Assembly (NCBI GenBank): GCA_963082975.1
Contig: OY720347.1
Coordinates: forward strand, 11,390,225 to 11,454,224
Direction: 5' to 3'
From: Labia minor
Lineage: Eukaryota; Arthropoda; Insecta; Dermaptera; Spongiphoridae
DNA length: 64,000 nt
A program made the translations under genes and the position numbers. The notes beneath the pieces were generated by a model that saw only the letters and a program-made list of their open reading frames with translations, ran no database searches and had not been told where the DNA came from. This document shows positions 58,796 through 64,000 of this stretch, in pieces. The first letter of the stretch is position 1, and each line of letters opens with the position of its first letter.

Positions 58796-59317
58796 AATTT
58801 ACTTATATATATATATATAGGATAATAAGAGATAATATAACGATCACAGGTAAAAAACAAAATGATTTATATTTATTGGTATATATGAACAGCTTAATAC
58901 AATAACAAAAAGGTGTTCATATCACATATATATTTTGAATATAATGTTCAATGTCAGCAATGTTACAACTTTTTAATTCAACATAAGCATCACATTTCTC
59001 CATTGATTTTTATATTTATACCTGTTTATAGTTTTTTCAAAATTGGTTTTAAAAATTTTGTTTAATCTTTCTTCTTTCAGGCAAATAAATTTGTCTTGAT
59101 TATTATCGTAAAAATTATATACATTTTAATTTAAATATTCCATAAATGATGAAATGTCTATAATGGGGAATTTTCGAAATGGTTTCCCCTATAGTACCTT
59201 TAATAGTTTTTTTTTTATTCAAAATAACTAATCCAATTATTTTGTTAATATTATAATAAAAATAAACTATGAAAGATTTATTGATAATTAAAATCAGGAA
59301 AAAATTACAGAAAACAT

Positions 59318-59583
59318 AAGTGTCTCCATTCGACTATCTCGGAATTTGAATTGGATTATATATATAATATATTATATTTAAATTAAATTTAATTAATTAT
59401 AAATTATAAATTAAAATTAATAAATCATATTTATTAAACCAACGCATGTTGATGGCACCAGGCACATGTTGGCGGGTGAGATTTGCAGTGTTAAAAAATT
59501 AATTCCGGTAAAGTACCGATTCAATCTAGCTTAAATTCTATATATAGCAGTTTTATACAATTTTTAATCATGTGAAAAACTAA
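59318..59583 (-). mobile_element. Family E element, copy 10, 3' part only
   Basis: gtgtctccattcgactatct to aatcatgtgaaaaactaaac in reverse, followed by (AAACT)n-like sequence. With copy 9 it may represent two halves separated by other events. Confidence 0.72.
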
Positions 59584-59929
59584 ACTAAACTAACTTAAAC
59601 TAACTTAATGAAAATTCCGTTCAAGGTAGATTACTAAAAAATGATCATTAGGTATACGAAAAATATTGTTTTCAAAGAACTTAAATTTTAATTGCTGCAA
59701 ACCACGATTAATTCATTTTAAACTGAAATTGCGAACACCGTTTGCAACATGTTCAACTAGTATAAAATAAGATTATTTTAAATTTTATAATATCATGCAT
59801 ATAAAATATTTTTATTAAAATGGATGAGATTGAGATTTTCTTTATTTTTATTTTTTTAAATTCTCAGGTGTTTGTATTAATCTTCATTACATGCTTCTTC
59901 ATTGCCCATTTCTTTTCTTTCAATTTGGT

Positions 59930-60350
59930 ATTCTTTTTTAATTGTCCATTGGAAATTGGCCGATTGTCCGAAGGTTTAAGGTCCATGTACGGACGACTAG
60001 GTATTAAGATAAGCGATCAGTTTTGGGCGTTGGGCATGTATGCGTGTAATATTAATGTAGTCAATATTTCGCATATGGCTATCTAAATCGAAGTGCGCGA
60101 TCTGCGATGAGCAATGGCCTGGCTCTGTTGCCAAAACCATCGTCAATCTTGTCGCATCTCTCTCTCTCGCTCTCTCGGTGTGTATGAAACGTGTGCTCTG
60201 GGGATGGAGACGTCTTGCTCCTCTGGACCAATGGGGAGGCAGTTGCCTTGGCAACCGAACCCTGGCTGCTGCATTTCGTCCCTTTACATTCAAACGATGA
60301 CGGCCCGAGAGAGATTCACCTGGATATACATACACTCTTTTACGAGAAAT
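59930..60350. promoter_or_regulatory. Complex unique block with RFX X-box, candidate promoter or enhancer
   Basis: Contains gttgccttggcaac (60242-60255), a near-perfect palindromic X-box, with accaatgg just before it and tctgttgccaaaacc at about 60126. Other blocks: tccattggaaattggccgat, gcgatcagttttgggcgttg, aagtgcgcgatctgcgatga. Overlapping ORFs on both strands look accidental. Confidence 0.4.
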
Positions 60351-60406
60351 TAAAGAAAAGAAAATACCGAGATTGATATTTGCTTATTGATCATACTATA
60401 TTAGAG

Positions 60407-61054
60407 AAGTTGACCTGTGGCCAGACGCAGAACCGACCGACGGTTTGAAATAAATTAAATTCCAGCTACAGAAACCATTTCAAATAATTGAAATGTATAT
60501 ATTAATGAAATAAAAAAAGATTTGGAGATAACATAAATATTTTTACTTTTATTTTATTTATAATACATAAGAAGGCGCTGGCTGTGACGTCATGAAGAGC
60601 TGGGTGACGTCATATAATTTTTAAATTAAGAAAAAACTAATGAAAATGATTTTTCCCGAAGATAAAACCAATACAAAGTGCATGATTCGTGGAGATATGT
60701 AAAAAAATCTCCTCATGTGAAATTCGATGTAAAAATAACCCTTCCCTATCCTATCGTCTATCGGTAATACTACCACTTCCGGTTTCCGCAAATACACCAA
60801 AAGTTGATGAATTCATGCTACTGATGCATTAAGTAAATATACCAGATTTTATCAAAATCCGTTGAGCCGTTCAAGCTGTACACATCTATACGGACACACA
60901 GACGGGCGGACCGACGGACGGACAGGCAGACATCATGCTAAAAATACTTTTTTCTGTTAAGAAAATGCATGATTCGTGGAGATATGTAAAAATCTCCACA
61001 TGTGAAATTTGGTGTGAAAACAATACCTCCCTTACTATCGTCGGTCGGTAAAAA
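60407..61054 (+). mobile_element. Family D element, full length
   Basis: cctgtggccagacgcagaac at the left. Two TGACGTCA sites at 60585 and 60605, aaaatccgttgagccgttca, a (GACG)n run at 60899-60930, and tatcgtcggtcggtaaaa at the right. Best reference copy for family D. Confidence 0.88.
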
Positions 61055-61508
61055 ATGAGCTGTGGCCAGGGACAGAACCGATCGACGATTTGAAATAAGT
61101 AAATTTTTAAACAATATATCCCAATATATAAAGTATTAAAAAAAAAAAATTTTAAAACATGAATTAAAATGAATACCGTATATTATATTATCTTGCTTTT
61201 TATATTTAGTATAATTACTACTATATTTTAAGTGAAAAATTTCCGATAATGAATATACAATTAATAGTTTGTAAACTACCACTTCCGGTTTCCAGATATA
61301 CACTAAAAGCTGATGCATTAAATGAATAGACAAAATTTTATCAAAATCAGTTTACACACAATGGGCAGACGAACGGATGGACAGACAGACAGACGGATAT
61401 CATGCTAAATAACTTTTTTCAGTTAACAAAATGTATGTTATGTAAAAATCTCCACATATGAAATTTGGTGTGAAAACAAAACCTTCCCTTCCTATCGTCG
61501 GTCGTATT
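61055..61508 (+). mobile_element. Family D element, tandem second copy
   Basis: Starts gagctgtggccagggacaga immediately after the previous copy and ends ctatcgtcggtcg. The core is deleted. Confidence 0.8.
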
Positions 61509-61944
61509 GTAAAATATTAAATATTATATTTATTTATTATTTGTTTATTATGCATACACGAATAAACATAATAATAAAGTACATTTGCTATTGAAAATTA
61601 AATCATTGATTTTTCTATAATCTTAAGATCTTATAAACTTAGGACCATAGGTTAAACATCATCTCTGTCATTTCCAAAAAAAAAAATTCTATAAATATTG
61701 TTAATAATATTAGAAAATACAATTTTAGAAATAATAGTTAATCTATTCTCAGACACTCTAATTCTATTTCATTTTCTAATTATAATTGATTTAAAGAGAA
61801 TTCTAAACAAAAAATCAAATTCTCATTACTTTGTTTAGACTTGCATTATTAATATTATAATTATTTTAATATTTATCATCTAATGAGAGAAATCGGATAC
61901 TCTCTTTTGTACTAGTATATGGTACAAACTTCGTATTTTATATA

Positions 61945-62445
61945 CGAGAACAGATCAATAAGTCAGTGACTTTTTGAATAAAACACAGGTTTATGTATAA
62001 AAAATTATTTTATTTTTCGACATAGTCTCTCCTTCGTCCATCTTTTCTCCAATTTTTTTATCCTTTCCAAAAAATAAGATTTGTCGGGGACATCAAAATA
62101 GGTATTTTTTTGTGAGATGATTTCATCGTTGCAGTCAAATCTCTTTCCGTCGAGCCATTTCTTCAGGTTTGGAAACAAGAAATAGTCACTCGGAGCTAAA
62201 TCCGGAGAATAGGACGGATGAAGAAGCATTTCGTATCGCAATTCGTGGATTTTCATGGGAATTCACTTTTTTCATTTTCTTCTCCTAACACGTAGTAATG
62301 AATGTCAAACAAAAACTAAAAAAACCCAGTTGGTTCAAATTTCGACAGATGTCAGGGGATGGTTACCTGCTGGCAGGAGCAGTGTTCTCATTTTACCTAA
62401 GAGACGAATAATTCAAAAAGTCACGGACTTATTGACCTGCTCTCG
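61945..62445 (-). mobile_element. Internally deleted mariner
   Basis: Inverted ends cgagaacagatcaataagtc and acttattgacctgctctcg are flanked by TA. The minus ORF from 62256 keeps only the C-terminus: HELRYEMLLHPSYSPDLAPS, DYFLFPNLKKWLDGKRFD, KLEKRWTK. The N-terminal 200 or so residues are deleted. Confidence 0.87.
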
Positions 62446-62447
62446 TA

Positions 62448-63260
62448 ATTACAAAAATATTTCTTAAATTTTTTCTAATAATTAGTAAATGAAACAAAAT
62501 TAAAAAAAAAATTTGGAATATAAATATTTTATATAAATTATATTTGATTATTAGAGAGAAATTAATAATAAAAATAGTTATAATAAATGTGATTCCATCT
62601 TGACATTTAAATTATATTCTACTTAATTAATATTTAATCATGAAAAGACTAAAATATTATTATTTAAATTAATCTATTTTAAATTTATAAATGTAATTAT
62701 TACAACATTTATTTAAAATCAAAGAATAAAAGAAGACAAGGTTAACTTATATATATATATAAGATAGTAAGTATATATATATATATAAATATTAAAATTC
62801 AATATATTTTCGAATTTATTATTAATTTATATCTATTCATATTTCCATATCTTTTCATCAATATAAATAATATCAATATAAATATGATTGGATAAAAAGT
62901 ATGATCATAATTTTTATTCAATCATTAGCCATTTATGGATAAAATTGATAATTCATAAAAGATATTTTGCTTGAGATCGATCGATTGCATTTGGCATATA
63001 GGGTCAAGTCCAATAAGATTTGCATACTGTTTTTTTCTTGAGACATTCATTCAATAAAATGTGTGCATAAATTACCATATAATATAAAACTAATATCAAT
63101 ATTCCACAGAAGGTTAGCTCAGAAAGAATAAGAGAAACAATTGACTTCTACTATATCAAATATAAATTAACTTTTTTGTGCATTAAAAACATAGTTATTT
63201 AAATTATACGATTTATCTATTTATTATCAAAATGAATATAATAACCTTTGGTATTTATTT
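62448..63260. other. AT-rich spacer
   Basis: TA runs near 62750. 62980-63100 is somewhat more complex and contains ATTTGCAT (63018-63025). No gene recognised. Confidence 0.4.
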
Positions 63261-63266
63261 TCACAG

Positions 63267-63330
63267 TGGTGTAGCTTAGGTCTCTGCCGCCCAGGGCAGA
63301 TGTCAAATTTTCCGCCCTATTACCCATTCA
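63267..63330. mobile_element. Possible hAT-type terminus
   Basis: cagtggtgtagcttaggtct and ctgccgcccagggcaga resemble one end of an element like 48664. The other end was not found. Confidence 0.4.
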
Positions 63331-63799
63331 TTTAAATTTATTTTACATATAATTTTATTATTTTAATTCTTAAAATTTTTACAAACTAAAAAAAATATTT
63401 GTGAAACATGTTTTAGTAGTCAATATTACTTTACTTTAAAATAATTTCAATGAGTCTGGTAAAAAGTTCACATACTTTTTTCTTATAAATAAATTCAAAT
63501 TCATATTATTCATAACTACTAGAAATACAAATTGTAGCGCCACTACTAAATACATATTAGAAAGGTGACAGACACTTCGAACGTTAGAAAAAATTCGAAA
63601 TAAGTTTAGTACTTAGAAAGTAATTTATTTTAATTAAATTAATTTGAAATATGATTTTCTTCACTCAACAGACTATATTTATTTTACAACACTCATTAAT
63701 TTCAATAATAATTGTTATGATCTTAAATAAATAATTTAAATCTTTTTATTCATCAATTAAAATAATAAGTACCCACCTCTCGGTCATTAAAAAAAAATT

Positions 63800-64000
63800 T
63801 GGCTGGTAATATTAATACATGGTTCATAAAGCCGCCGTTAAAATAATTTAAAAGAACATAAAATAAAAAAAATAGTCATAAGACATACACCCCTTAAACT
63901 TGCGTATTAATGCACCGAAAGACAGCAGTATTGCCTGTGAATATAACATAAATAATTTTAATTTTATTTTATTCATAATATTTTGTTTTTAAGGAAGCAC
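63800..64000 (+). repeat. Family C repeat, cut by window edge
   Basis: catggttcataaagccgccg, atagtcataagacatacacc, aacttgcgtattaatgcacc, gtgaatataacataaataat. It continues past the end of the window. Confidence 0.75.

Noticed and set aside
59820..60376. ORFs of 61-112 codons on both strands
   Set aside because: Mutually overlapping, no domain, and the block looks like non-coding regulatory DNA.

Overview
The window is about 75% A+T eukaryotic DNA with spliced genes and GT-AG introns. It is dense in mariner, hAT, SINE and LINE remnants. An insect, or at least an arthropod, is most likely: an ecdysteroid-kinase-like (CHK kinase) gene is typical of insect genomes, and many different mariner lineages occur together. 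The species cannot be named from the sequence.

Only two host protein-coding genes can be supported, both in the first 18 kb. (1) On the minus strand, 6055 down to 1637, five exons join in frame to a complete 405-residue CHK/EcKinase-like small-molecule kinase. (2) On the plus strand, 10643 to 17775, ten exons with consistent phases encode an unrecognised 466-residue Cys/Pro/Asn-rich protein. Four consecutive exons of this gene are phase 1-1 and carry related IP/C-I-P motifs, as if built by exon duplication. A decayed R4/Dong-like LINE lies between the two genes, and most introns of both carry DNA-transposon insertions.

From about 18 kb to the end I find no host exon. This 46-kb stretch is AT-rich sequence filled with repeats. 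They are: at least ten remnants of seven or more mariner/Tc lineages, mostly internally deleted; hAT MITEs with 8-bp target duplications; about ten copies of a Helentron/HINE-like element (family E); about eight copies of a (GACG)n-bearing element (family D); an AT-rich family with (AAGAT)n tails (family C) that shares a TGACGTCA-bearing core with D; two tRNA-derived SINE families; LINE 3' ends; and several long foldback structures. Several nested insertions give relative ages.

Scattered through the gene-free part are islands of more complex, GC-richer unique DNA near 19.9, 23.4, 26.3, 31.6, 36.6, 43.9, 45.5, 52.9 and 60.1 kb. Some hold good regulatory motifs: a palindromic RFX X-box at 60242, a joined octamer/homeodomain site at 45546, and a 12-bp palindromic E-box at 43826. 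They look like promoters or enhancers of a gene whose coding exons lie outside the window. A 78-nt hairpin at 50171 resembles a microRNA precursor. All functional statements beyond gene structure and repeat identity are inference.
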